A DNA stretch of 64,000 bases. Origin: Streptomyces griseofuscus (GTDB taxonomy: Bacteria > Actinomycetota > Actinomycetes > Streptomycetales > Streptomycetaceae). The notes under the pieces were generated by a model, which searched no databases, was not told the origin of the DNA, and saw only the letters and a program-made list of their open reading frames with translations. This document shows positions 17,299 through 25,686 of this stretch, one piece after another. The stretch covers positions 5,890,001 to 5,954,000 of the forward strand of contig NZ_CP051006.1 in NCBI RefSeq assembly GCF_014673495.1, given 5' to 3'. Made by a program: the position numbers and the translations under genes. The number at the start of each line of letters is the position of its first letter. Position 1 is the stretch's first letter.

Positions 17299-17882
17299 CC
17301 GCGCCGGTCCTGCCGCCCCGGGCCCTCCCGCATCTCACGCGTGCCGTGCGCATCCCGCGCCCCGGCCGCGTCGTGCGGGGCGGCCTCGGGGTGGCGGGCC
17401 CGCCAGTACGGATTGTCGTGCGGCAGCGCGTGACCGACCCGGCCGTACATCCCGAAGGTCATCAGCAGCAGCCCCACCACAAAGCTGAACAGCACATTCT
17501 GGATCCTGAACGCCAGGAAGTTGTTCGGAGTGTCCAGCAGGGCCAGGAACAGGAACCCGTTCAGCAGGAACAGGATGCCCAGCACCATGTTCAGCGTGGA
17601 CGCGACGTTCCCCCCGATCACCATGCCGACCAGCAGCAGCGCGCCGATGCAGATCGACAGCACACTGAGCGTGCCGTTCGTGTTCAGACCGGCGACCGTC
17701 GCACCGCCGATGTCGAAGAACCCGATGTGGTTGATCAGACCCAGGATGCCGAAGACGACGAGGAACGCGCCGATCAGCCCCGCACCGATCCGGTACACCA
17801 GATTCAGCCGGTGATCGACGGGGAGATGCTGATCGAACCGGATCCGCTGCTTGTCGTGCGTATGCGCTGCGTGCGTGGCCAT
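17286..17882 (-). CDS. DUF4383 membrane protein
   Basis: 198 residues with four predicted membrane helices: LVYRIGAGLIGAFLVVFGIL, LSVLSICIGALLLVGMVIGG, NMVLGILFLLNGFLFLALLD and NVLFSFVVGLLLMTFGMYG. The conserved GRVGHALPHDNPYW stretch before the tail fits DUF4383. ATG at 17882 is preceded by GGGAGG. The His-rich cytoplasmic start (MATHAAHTHDKQRIRF) and the charged C-terminus flank the helices. Function unknown. Confidence 0.85.
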   Translation of the reverse strand: MATHAAHTHDKQRIRFDQHLPVDHRLNLVYRIGAGLIGAFLVVFGILGLINHIGFFDIGGATVAGLNTNGTLSVLSICIGALLLVGMVIGGNVASTLNMVLGILFLLNGFLFLALLDTPNNFLAFRIQNVLFSFVVGLLLMTFGMYGRVGHALPHDNPYWRARHPEAAPHDAAGARDAHGTREMREGPGRQDRRGQVL

Positions 17883-17986
17883 CTCGGCCTCCCTCGGGGC
17901 GCTGGCGGCGGCCGTCCATCCCAGAACGTGGCTCTCACAAATATCCGCCCGAACCGGGGCACCCGGCAACATGACGACCCGCCGCC

Positions 17987-19390
17987 TCAGTGCGCGGCAC
18001 CCCCGCGCTCCTCCCGGATCCGCGCCACCACCTGCGCCGCCGCCTGCCGCACCGCGTCCGTCTCGGTCAGGAAGTGCCAGTAGTCCGGATGCCGGCCGCC
18101 CTCAAGACCCGCCACCGCCCGGTCCAGCCGCGCCACCGCGTCGTCCAGCGGCCGGGCATGACGCGGATCCGGCGTCGCCCGACCCGTCATCGCCAGCCGC
18201 TGCGCGTCCCGGATCGCGAACCGCGTCCGCTCGATCTCCGCCTGCGGATCCTTCTGCACCGCGTTCAGCCGCGCCAGCCGGTCACCGGCGGCCGAGACCG
18301 AGTCGTCCGTCGCGTTCAGCAGCGCCCGCACCGTCGACAGCAGCGAGGTCGCCTCCGCCCAGCGCTGCGCGTCCCGCGCCGCCTTCGCCTCGGCCAGCTT
18401 CCGCTCGGCCTGCCGTACGTTCTCCACCGCCTGGGCCGGCACCTGCTGGAGGTCCTGCCAGCACGCCGCCGCGAACCGCCGCCGCAACTCGCTGAGCACC
18501 GGATCCACCTGTCCCGCCCGCGTGGTCAGTGCCTGCGCACGGGTCCGCAGCGAGACCAGCCGGTGGTCGATCTCGGCCGCCTTCTCCGGCAGCCCCTCGG
18601 CCTCCGCCCGGATCGCCCCGGCCTCCCGCTGCACCCGCTCCGCCCGCTCCAGCGTCTGCTGCACCCCGTGCTGCCCCGCGCCCTGGTTCAGCTTCGTCAG
18701 CTCGGGCGCCAGCGCGGCCAGCCGGCCCGCGAGGTCATCGGCGCGCAGCCCCTGCTCCCGGACGCCGTCCAGCGCGTTGCTCGCGGCCAGCAGCGCCTGG
18801 CGGGCCCGCTCCACGGCCGGCGCCACCCGGGCGAGCAGCGTCTCGGCCGAACCCAGCAGCGGACCGAGCGAGCCGCCGAAGCGCTCCAGCTCCTGCTTGA
18901 CCCGCACCAGCTCGTCCCGGGCCGCCGTCAACTCGGCGCGGGCCCGTGTCGCCGCCGCGGCCTCCAGGTCGGCCCGGTCCAGGTCATGGGCGTCGACCGC
19001 CTGGATGTACCGCTGGCTGACCTCGTCGATCCGCCGGCCGAGGCCCTCGAAGTCCGAGGCGGCACGCCGGGCGGCGGGGGAGTCGTCGACCGCCGTGATG
19101 GTCTCGATGGAGATCCGCAGATCCCGTTGCGCGGTGTCCAGTTCGTAGAACGCGGCCGCCGCCGCGTCCTTCGCCTCCTGCGCCTGCGCCCGCTGGCTCT
19201 CCGCCCGGCCGCCGAACCAGCGCCGGGTGCCGCCACCAGCGAAGGCGGCGGGCAGCGCCAGCGCGACGAGCGCCGGCAGACTCATCAGGGTGAGGGTGTC
19301 GCGGAGCGCGGCGGTGGCCCCATGCCGGGTCCTCGCGATGGACGACGGTGGGTACGGCTGCGTCACTGGCGTGCCCGGTCTCGCCGTCAC
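17987..19390 (-). CDS. Membrane-anchored coiled-coil protein
   Basis: 467 residues. A single hydrophobic segment near residues 30-48 (LMSLPALVALALPAAFAGGG) is followed by about 400 residues of Ala/Glu/Arg/Gln-rich helical sequence (for example QRAQAQEAKDAAAAAFYELD and LAEAKAARDAQRWAEATSLL) with heptad character. GTG at 19390 is chosen because GGGAG lies seven bases upstream; the sequence before it has no family character. I do not recognise a catalytic motif. Such proteins are common in Streptomyces; a structural or envelope role is inference. Confidence 0.7.
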   Translation of the reverse strand: MTARPGTPVTQPYPPSSIARTRHGATAALRDTLTLMSLPALVALALPAAFAGGGTRRWFGGRAESQRAQAQEAKDAAAAAFYELDTAQRDLRISIETITAVDDSPAARRAASDFEGLGRRIDEVSQRYIQAVDAHDLDRADLEAAAATRARAELTAARDELVRVKQELERFGGSLGPLLGSAETLLARVAPAVERARQALLAASNALDGVREQGLRADDLAGRLAALAPELTKLNQGAGQHGVQQTLERAERVQREAGAIRAEAEGLPEKAAEIDHRLVSLRTRAQALTTRAGQVDPVLSELRRRFAAACWQDLQQVPAQAVENVRQAERKLAEAKAARDAQRWAEATSLLSTVRALLNATDDSVSAAGDRLARLNAVQKDPQAEIERTRFAIRDAQRLAMTGRATPDPRHARPLDDAVARLDRAVAGLEGGRHPDYWHFLTETDAVRQAAAQVVARIREERGGAAH

Positions 19391-19665
19391 ATCCCTCTCC
19401 CGCGCTGTGGTCCGCCCTGAGTGGTGCCATTCTCCCACCCCGTACAGACGAACACACGGGCCCGTCAGTTCACCGTACGCACTGTGACCTTTCCGCCGGC
19501 GGAGCAGGCGACCGACGGGCCCGTCGAAGCGACGGGGGTGGGGCGGGGGCATCGCGCACAGGGGAATAGGGGACATGCGTTCCCTGGTCGAATGGGTGAC
19601 CTTTTCCGCCGGGCGTCGTTGAAGTCGGTGAGTGGTTCTCCGGGCATGTCGAGGGGGTGGGTGAG

Positions 19666-21294
19666 GTGCGTGAACTGGCGGCGCCGTTCGTCGTGCCCGG
19701 CCCCCTCGCCATGACGATCCGGACGCGACTGCGGGTATCGCTCGGGGACGCGGCGGTGCTGACCGAAGTGGGCGACTTTCTCGGTTCCTTGGCGTCCCGG
19801 GACCTCGCGGTGCGATCGCGGCAGGGGCTGGGCCATGACGGCGCCTCCTGGGCCGCGCGAAAACGGGCGCTGACGGAGGCGTCGTCGGCGCGGTGGGCCG
19901 GCAGCATCACCAGGGCCACGCACGACCAGTGGGCGCTGGCCAGACGCGGGCAGGCCGACGAGATGGCGTGGCTGCGGGGACAGACCGCACAGATCGAGGC
20001 CAGGCTGGCCCGGCCGCTGGGCGCGAAGGCCGACAAGAGGGCCGGACTGGCGCGCGGTTGTGCGACCCGGGCCGAATGGCACGCCAAATCGCGCCGCCTC
20101 CGTCTGCTTCGGGACCGGTCGGCCGCGCTGGAGGCGGACCTGCGCGCCGGTCGGGTGCATGTGGTGCGGGGCGGCAAGCGGCTCGCCCGGCTCCGGCACC
20201 ATCCGGTGGCGGAAGGAGCGAACCCGGCGGAATGGACGTCGCGCTGGCGAGCCGCCCGGATGTTCCTGTCGGCGGACGGAGAGTCCGGCAAACGCTGGGG
20301 GAACGAGACCATCCGTGTCACCGGCAGCGGAGAGGTCTCGATCAGGCTCCCGGCCGCGCTGGCCCACCTGGCCAACGCGCCGCACGGCCGCTATGTGCTC
20401 GACGCGGCCGTGGCCTTCACCCACCGGGCGGACGAGTGGCAGGACCGGATCGCCGCGCACCGGGCGGTGGCGTACCGCATCCACCACGACCCCCTGCGGG
20501 ACCGCTGGTACGTGACCGCCTCATGGCAGCGCGCGGCGGCCCCGGCGGTACCACTCCGAGCGGCTCTGGCACGCGGTGTCGTGGGAGTGGACATAAATGA
20601 CGACCACCTCGCCGTCCGGCGTCTCGACGCGCAGGGCAATCCGGTCGGTGTGCCCCGGAGGTTCCGTTACGACCTCTCGGGTAGCGCGTCGCACCGGGAC
20701 GCTCAGATCCGGCACGCCCTCACCCGGCTGCTGCACTACACCCGGCGGTGCGGCGTGAAGGCGATCGCTGTCGAGGACCTCCACTTCGCGGACGGCACGA
20801 GCCGTGAACAGGGCGGTGGGGGCAAGCGGTTCCGGCGTCTGCTCTCCCGCTTTCCGACCGCGCGCCTCAGAGCCCGGCTCGTGTCGATGGCGGCGGAACA
20901 GAACGTGGCGATCGTGGCCGTCGATCCGGCCTACACGTCGCGCTGGGGTGCCCAGCACTGGCAGCGACCGCTGACCACCGCCACCCGTGAGACCACCCGC
21001 CACGACGCCGCGGCCGTGGCGATCGGACGGCGCGCCCTCGGGTATGCGATCCGGCGACGTTCGGCGCCGCCCCCGTACGACCGGAGAGATCGTGCGGGGC
21101 ATCGGACCGTACAGGCCGGACCGGATCCCTGGGCGTGCGAGGGACCCCGCCCTCGCCTTCCCGGACCACGGACCCGATCCGTGCCGCCCGGAGGCGATGC
21201 GAAAGCGGGCGACCAGCGTGCCCAGGACCGCTGCGGGCACGCGGCCGAGCGGGGGGTGTTCCGGCATGGGAACGCCTCCCGGCTCGGTCCTTAG
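19666..21294 (+). CDS. TnpB-like RuvC nuclease lacking the zinc ribbon, no partner transposase
   Basis: 542 residues. The C-terminal half is RuvC-like: GVDINDDHLAV (Asp309), AVEDLHF (Glu370) and TRHDAAAVAIGRRALG (Asp447) give an intact catalytic triad. Between Glu370 and Asp447, where TnpB proteins carry a four-Cys zinc ribbon, this one reads DPAYTSRWGAQHWQRPLT and has no Cys. The N-terminal ~300 residues are Arg-rich helices (guide-RNA/DNA-binding region in relatives). GTG at 19666 follows GAGGGGG. I see no TnpA, no IS ends and no inverted repeats around it; tRNA-Val follows. It may be a domesticated IS605/IS607-type accessory nuclease. Confidence 0.78.
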   Translation: MRELAAPFVVPGPLAMTIRTRLRVSLGDAAVLTEVGDFLGSLASRDLAVRSRQGLGHDGASWAARKRALTEASSARWAGSITRATHDQWALARRGQADEMAWLRGQTAQIEARLARPLGAKADKRAGLARGCATRAEWHAKSRRLRLLRDRSAALEADLRAGRVHVVRGGKRLARLRHHPVAEGANPAEWTSRWRAARMFLSADGESGKRWGNETIRVTGSGEVSIRLPAALAHLANAPHGRYVLDAAVAFTHRADEWQDRIAAHRAVAYRIHHDPLRDRWYVTASWQRAAAPAVPLRAALARGVVGVDINDDHLAVRRLDAQGNPVGVPRRFRYDLSGSASHRDAQIRHALTRLLHYTRRCGVKAIAVEDLHFADGTSREQGGGGKRFRRLLSRFPTARLRARLVSMAAEQNVAIVAVDPAYTSRWGAQHWQRPLTTATRETTRHDAAAVAIGRRALGYAIRRRSAPPPYDRRDRAGHRTVQAGPDPWACEGPRPRLPGPRTRSVPPGGDAKAGDQRAQDRCGHAAERGVFRHGNASRLGP

Positions 21295-21320
21295 GGCTCC
21301 TGCCCGGCCCGGAACACGGT

Positions 21321-21351
21321 TTGCGGCACGGCCCTGGTGGCCGTGTAGGCT
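21321..21351 (+). promoter_or_regulatory. Candidate promoter of tRNA-Val
   Basis: TTGCGG (21321-21326) and TAGGCT (21346-21351) separated by 19 bases, 13 bases before the tRNA 5' end. The boxes fit the Streptomyces vegetative consensus except that the spacing is long. Confidence 0.45.
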
Positions 21352-21364
21352 GTCGACCTGTCCC

Positions 21365-21436
<72 letters not shown>

Positions 21437-21445
21437 CCGATGGGG

Positions 21446-21482
21446 AGAGCCCCCGGCCGAATGTGGCCGGGGGCTCTTTGTG
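21446..21482 (+). terminator. Terminator after tRNA-Val
   Basis: Perfect 13-bp stem AGAGCCCCCGGCC (21446-21458) / GGCCGGGGGCTCT (21465-21477), 6-base loop, followed by TTGTGTTG. It lies ten bases after the tRNA and, in the other direction, just after the stop of the YhhN-like gene, so it may serve both. Confidence 0.85.
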
Positions 21483-21493
21483 TTGAGGTTGGG

Positions 21494-22216
21494 CTAGGTC
21501 GTGGCCCGGGTGGGGTGGGGGTGGGTGGTGAAGGCGGTGACCAGGAGGGCCAGGGCGGCGATGTAGGTGGTCATGCAGAGGGTGGAGCGGCCGGGGAAGT
21601 CGAGGCCCGCGGCGCCCAGGCCGATCAGGGAGTCGGAGGCGACGAAGATCAGGCCGCCCCAGAGGGCCTTGGGGCCGAGGGCGCGGGCGGTCAGGGCCAT
21701 GGTGAGCAGGGCGAGGGCGTAGACGGCCACGGCGGGGCCCAGGGCGGGGCCCAGGGCGGGGCCCAGGGTGGGGGCGAGGGTAGCGACGGCGGCGGCCCAG
21801 ACCGCGAGGTAGGCGGCGCAGACGGCGCGGCGGGTGCGCAGATGGTCGAGGGCGCCGGCGCGCAGGAAGGCCGTGATCCAGCAGAGCTGGGCGCCCAGGA
21901 AGAGGGCGAGGCCGATGCCGAAGGCCGGGGTGCCGGGGATCAGCAGGGCGATGTCCCCGGCGGCGGCGAGCAGCAGCCCGGTCAGGACGTAGGCGTGCCG
22001 GGTGCCGGTCAGGCGCCACAGGTGGGCGGCCAGGAGCGGGGCCAGGAGGGGTTTGGCGACCCACTCCACGGCGTGCCTCCCGGTCGCCACCCCGATGAGT
22101 TCGACGACGCAGAGCACCGCGAAGACCACGATCAGCGGCGACGTCCCGGCCGTCCGCGCCGGACGCTGGAGGGCCGGTCGTGGGTCGCCTCGCTCCGGTA
22201 TATGTCCCTCAGCCAT
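21494..22216 (-). CDS. YhhN family membrane protein (lysoplasmalogenase-like)
   Basis: 240 residues with about seven to eight membrane helices. Family landmarks: KPLLAPLLAAHL, GLLLAAAGDIALLIPG (Asp in helix), and FVASDSLIGLGAAG (Ser-Asp), matching the YhhN/TMEM86 family whose animal members hydrolyse lysoplasmalogens. Start uncertain: ATG at 22216 or an in-frame TTG at 22252; neither has a strong ribosome site. A small tandem repeat (GGGGCCCAGGGC, three units near 21736-21771) encodes LGPALGPALGP in a loop. Confidence 0.8.
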   Translation of the reverse strand: MAEGHIPERGDPRPALQRPARTAGTSPLIVVFAVLCVVELIGVATGRHAVEWVAKPLLAPLLAAHLWRLTGTRHAYVLTGLLLAAAGDIALLIPGTPAFGIGLALFLGAQLCWITAFLRAGALDHLRTRRAVCAAYLAVWAAAVATLAPTLGPALGPALGPAVAVYALALLTMALTARALGPKALWGGLIFVASDSLIGLGAAGLDFPGRSTLCMTTYIAALALLVTAFTTHPHPTRATT

Positions 22217-22273
22217 GGCGATCAGGGTGGAGGTACCGGGGGTGGTGGTCAACTGGTTGGACCAGATTGATCG

Positions 22274-22627
22274 TCACGAGTTTCCGGAGGCCCCGGGTGC
22301 CTGCTCCTCGTGGACGTGTTTCAGGCGGCTGCGGGCCTGCATGCGCTGTTCGGCCGCGACCTCGGCCCAGAAGCGGTGGGTGCTGATGAACACCGCGAGC
22401 TCGTGTTCGCGGCGGCGGAGCTTCTCCACCTCGGCCTGTTCGTCGGCCGTCCAGCCCGGGGAGGCGGGGCGCTCCACCTTGCGCCAGCCGTTGTCGTCAC
22501 TGAAGCCGTCGACCGGCTCGACCGACCAGGGCAGCCGCCTGAGCAGGGCCGACAGCTCGGCCCTGACCTGGTGCAGCTCCTCCTGGCCGGCGAGGAGGTC
22601 ACTGGGGAATTCATAGGTCGTAGCCAC
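22274..22627 (-). CDS. Conserved hypothetical protein, charged helical
   Basis: 117 residues from a GTG at 22627 (reads MATTYEFPSDLLAGQEELHQ). It is rich in Glu, Arg and Leu and predicted helical, with EVEKLRRREHELAVFISTH in the middle and no membrane segment or Cys. It lies 51 bases downstream of the HelR gene, on the same strand, so it is probably co-transcribed with it. I do not recognise the family. Confidence 0.7.
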   Translation of the reverse strand: MATTYEFPSDLLAGQEELHQVRAELSALLRRLPWSVEPVDGFSDDNGWRKVERPASPGWTADEQAEVEKLRRREHELAVFISTHRFWAEVAAEQRMQARSRLKHVHEEQAPGASGNS

Positions 22628-22678
22628 GCCGCAATGCTACGCCTGTTCGATTTACGGTTGCGAGTTCGATCGAGAGGT

Positions 22679-24865
22679 TCATCCGAACGGGTGTTCATCC
22701 GCGGCGGCGGGCCCCGCGGCGGGGCTCGTGAGGATGATCAGCTGCTGAGTGGCCCTGGTCATCGCCACATAACGGTCCACGGCGCCCGCCACGCCCTCCC
22801 CGAAACACTCGGGATCGACCAGTACCACCAGATCGAACTCCAGGCCCTTCGACAGGCCGGGGGACAGTGAGCGGACCCGGGGGCTCGACGGGCGGAAGGC
22901 CGGGGCGCCGATGACGCAGACGGTGCCTTCGGGGTGCGTGGCGAGCCAGTCGTCGAGGACCGCGGTCAGGTCGGCCGCCGAACCGCGGCCCACCGGCAGG
23001 CCGTTGCCGCGGATCGAGGTCGGCACATTGGCGTCCGGCAGCGCGGCCCGTACGACCGGCTCGGCCTCCGCCATGATCTCCTTCGGCGTACGGTAGTTGA
23101 CCGTCAGGCCGGCCAACTCGACCCGGCCGAAGCCGATTCGGGCGAGCCGCTCCTGCCAGGACTCGGTGAATCCGTGCCGGGCCTGGGCGCGGTCGCCGAC
23201 GATGGTGAAGCTGCGCGACGGGCACCGCGACAGCAGCATCTGCCATTCCGCGTCGGTGAGTTCCTGCGCCTCGTCCACCACGATGTGCGCGAACGGCCCC
23301 GCGAGCGCGTCCGGTTCGGCGGTGGGCAGCACCGTCTCGTCGATCAGCGCGTCCCGCAGGTCCTGTCCGTGCAGCATCGTCACCGCGCCCTCGCCGTCGT
23401 GGTCGGCCTGGAGCATGTTGTCGATGACGCCGGCCATCCGCGCGTGTTCCGCGGCGACCGCGGCCTTGCGCCGGCGTTCGCGCACCGCCGCCTTCGGGTC
23501 GCCGAGCCGCTGCCGTGCCGCGTCCAGGAACGGCAGGTCGGACACCGTCCAGGCCTGCGCGTCCGCGCGCCGCAGCAGTCGTACCTCCGCCGGGGTGAGC
23601 CAGGGGGCGCACAGCCGCAGATACGCCGGTACCGACCAGAGGTCGCCGACGAGGTCGGCCGCCTCCAGCAGCGGCCAGGAGCGGTCGAAGGCCGTGCGCA
23701 GCTCCCGGTCGCCCGCAAGCGACCTGCGCAGGAGTTCGGTGGGGGCGCCTTCGTGCCGGTCGGCCAGGAGGGTGAGGAGTTCGTCCCAGACCTGTGCGCG
23801 TGCCTCGTTGTGCGGAGTGCCGGGCTCGGCCGAGTCGAACGCCGACTCCCAGTCGGAGACGGTCAGTTCGAGCTCGCCCCAGGGGGTGGTGACCGTCAAC
23901 GGCTCGGTGGGCGGCTCCTCGTAGAACCGTACGGCCCGCTCGATCGCCCCCACCAGCCGCGCGGACGACTTCAGCCGGGCGACCTCGGGGTCGGGCTCGG
24001 TGCGCGCGGTGGCGCCCTCGGCGACGAGGTCCCGCAGGACGCAGGTCTGCACACCCTCCTCGCCGAGGCTCGGCAGCACATCGGAGACGTACGCCAGATA
24101 CGGCCGGTGCGGGCCGACGAACAGCACCCCGCCGCGCCGGTGGCCGAGCCGCGGGTCGGAGTAGAGGAGATAGGCGGAGCGGTGCAGGGCGACGACCGTC
24201 TTGCCGGTGCCGGGGCCGCCGTCCACGACGAGGGCGCCGCGCGAGCCGGCCCGGATGATGGCGTCCTGATCGGCCTGGATGGTGCCGAGCACATCGCGCA
24301 TCCGCGGCGAGCGGTTGCCGCCCAGGCTCGCGATGAACGCCGACTGGTCGTCCAGCGCGGCGTGTCCGTCCAGCGCGTCAGGGGCGAACACCTCGTCCCA
24401 GTAGTCGCGGATCCGGCCGTCCGCCCAGCGGTATCTGCGGCGGCTCGCCAGGCCCATCGGATTGCCGTGGGTGGCGCCGAAGAAGGGCTCCGCGGCCGGG
24501 GAGCGCCAGTCCAGCAGCAGCCGGCGGCCGGTGTGGTCGGTCAGGCCGAGCCGGCCGACGTAGACGGGCTCGTCGGGGTGCTCGGCGCTCACCATGCGGC
24601 CGAGGCAGAGGTCGAGGCCGAAGCGGCGCAGGGCGCGCAGGCGGGTGGTCAGCCGGTGCACCTCGGCGTCCCGGTCCAGCGCCTGCCGGCCCAGTCCGCC
24701 GGGGGCCCGGCGCTCCTGGTCGAGCTGGTCGGAGACCTCGGCGATGGTCCGCTCCAGGCATCGCGCGATCGCCGCGAAGTGCTCCTCGTCGGTGGCGATC
24801 AGCTCCGGGGCGGCCTTGGCGGAGAGGCGGTCGGGGAGATCGAAGGCGCTGGTGGCGGTGGACAC
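22679..24865 (-). CDS. helR: HelD-type RNA polymerase recycling motor ATPase (HelR)
   Basis: 728 residues. An N-terminal coiled arm (about 20-90) is followed by UvrD/HelD-type ATPase domains: LVVDGGPGTGKTVVALHRSA (Walker A 216-223), FAHIVVDEAQELTDAEWQML (Walker B), FTIVGDRAQARHGF, VNYRTPKEI, and the C-terminal VDRYVAMTRATQQLIIL (motif VI). It lacks the DNA-binding bulk of true UvrD, as in HelD. HelD proteins remove stalled RNA polymerase from DNA; the actinomycete HelR branch also displaces rifamycin and confers tolerance. GTG at 24865. The rifamycin-associated element at 24982-25006 upstream supports the HelR assignment. Confidence 0.88.
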   Translation of the reverse strand: MSTATSAFDLPDRLSAKAAPELIATDEEHFAAIARCLERTIAEVSDQLDQERRAPGGLGRQALDRDAEVHRLTTRLRALRRFGLDLCLGRMVSAEHPDEPVYVGRLGLTDHTGRRLLLDWRSPAAEPFFGATHGNPMGLASRRRYRWADGRIRDYWDEVFAPDALDGHAALDDQSAFIASLGGNRSPRMRDVLGTIQADQDAIIRAGSRGALVVDGGPGTGKTVVALHRSAYLLYSDPRLGHRRGGVLFVGPHRPYLAYVSDVLPSLGEEGVQTCVLRDLVAEGATARTEPDPEVARLKSSARLVGAIERAVRFYEEPPTEPLTVTTPWGELELTVSDWESAFDSAEPGTPHNEARAQVWDELLTLLADRHEGAPTELLRRSLAGDRELRTAFDRSWPLLEAADLVGDLWSVPAYLRLCAPWLTPAEVRLLRRADAQAWTVSDLPFLDAARQRLGDPKAAVRERRRKAAVAAEHARMAGVIDNMLQADHDGEGAVTMLHGQDLRDALIDETVLPTAEPDALAGPFAHIVVDEAQELTDAEWQMLLSRCPSRSFTIVGDRAQARHGFTESWQERLARIGFGRVELAGLTVNYRTPKEIMAEAEPVVRAALPDANVPTSIRGNGLPVGRGSAADLTAVLDDWLATHPEGTVCVIGAPAFRPSSPRVRSLSPGLSKGLEFDLVVLVDPECFGEGVAGAVDRYVAMTRATQQLIILTSPAAGPAAADEHPFG

Positions 24866-24981
24866 GGGGAGGCTCCGGTTCAGGAAGGTTCAGGAAGATT
24901 CAAGAAGGGGACGGGAGAGGAGGGGTGCTCTGCTCCCCGATTCGGCGGCTTTTGGGTCAGACGGGCGATTCTGCGGCATCA

Positions 24982-25006
24982 GGGGGGCCTTGCCGCAAGG
25001 CCCCCC
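24982..25006 (-). promoter_or_regulatory. Rifamycin-associated element (RAE) palindrome upstream of helR
   Basis: A 25-bp palindrome with 12-bp arms (GGGGGGCCTTGC at 24982-24993, GCAAGGCCCCCC at 24995-25006). On the helR strand the core is CTTGCGGCAAG, matching the published RAE found before rifamycin-inducible genes. It lies about 117 bases before the helR start, just downstream of a possible -10 (TATAGC, complement of 25011-25016). Confidence 0.8.
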
Positions 25007-25026
25007 GTGCGCTATACGTTGAGAGT

Positions 25027-25065
25027 GGCAAGGAGTCCGGTGACGTCCTTGCCGCTATTTTTTTT
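25027..25065 (+). terminator. Hairpin plus T8 tract (plus strand)
   Basis: Stem GGCAAGGA (25027-25034) / TCCTTGCC (25046-25053) followed after four bases by eight T (25058-25065). As read on the plus strand it is a textbook intrinsic terminator, rare in this genome, but no plus-strand gene lies just before it. Its half-sites GCAAGG/CCTTGC are those of the neighbouring RAE in opposite order. Confidence 0.55.
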
Positions 25066-25154
25066 CCGTCCCCGGCGCCTCCCGCGCCTCTCCCCTTTTG
25101 TGTGCCTCTCCCGCGCCCCTCCCGCTGCACCGGCCGCGGCGCGAGACTGAAGGC

Positions 25155-25403
25155 ATGTGCCGGAGTATCAAGACGCTGCGTCCGCCCGTGCTGCCCACCG
25201 AGGCCACGGAGGAGGACATCCACGCCGCCGCGCTGCAATATGTGCGCAAGGTCTCGGGCTTTCGCGCCCCCGCCGCCCACAACCGCGAGGTCTTCGACGC
25301 CGCCGTGGCCGCCGTCGCCCGTGCCACGGCCGAACTGCTCGACGGCCTGGAGGTGCGCGGGAGCGTGCCACGCGCTGTTACGGAAGCGGAAGGACGCCCG
25401 TAA
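25155..25403 (+). CDS. DUF2277 family protein
   Basis: 82 residues: MCRSIKTLRPPVLPTEATEE, then AAALQYVRKVSGFRAPAAHN and REVFDAAVAAVARATAELLD. The Cys-Arg-Ser-Ile-Lys-x-Leu-Arg start and QYVRKVSGFRxPxxxN core are characteristic of DUF2277. Length is normal. ATG at 25155 follows GAAGG. Function unknown; no operon partner is visible. Confidence 0.85.
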   Translation: MCRSIKTLRPPVLPTEATEEDIHAAALQYVRKVSGFRAPAAHNREVFDAAVAAVARATAELLDGLEVRGSVPRAVTEAEGRP

Positions 25404-25587
25404 CACTGCGCCCGTAGCGTCCCTCGTGGCGCCTTTCATGCGGTCGATCCGGTCGGCCAGGGCCAGTTTCGGTCATCTTTTCGGGTGCCCGGGCGCAGAC
25501 CCATACGACCCTACATGCTGTCGGGTCAGGGGCAGGGCTCTCACCTGACGTGGAGCGTTGGCCAGAACTTGAACTTGCAAGCATTGG

Positions 25588-25606
25588 TTAGGTGCGCCTA
25601 ACCTAT
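25588..25606 (+). promoter_or_regulatory. Iron box (DmdR/IdeR-type operator)
   Basis: TTAGGTGCGCCTAACCTAT matches the actinobacterial iron-box consensus TTAGGTTAGGCTAACCTAA at 15-16 of 19 positions, with both half-sites intact. A candidate promoter TTGCAA (25575-25580) and TAACCT (25599-25604) overlaps it, so the iron-bound regulator would block transcription of the DoxX gene 80 bases downstream. Confidence 0.8.
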
Positions 25607-25686
25607 ACCCCTCATTCGGTACCGCCACCCCCACCGGTCCGCCTGTCCCCGGCGGGCTCGTCCGACACCGAGAGGGTCAACCTCCC

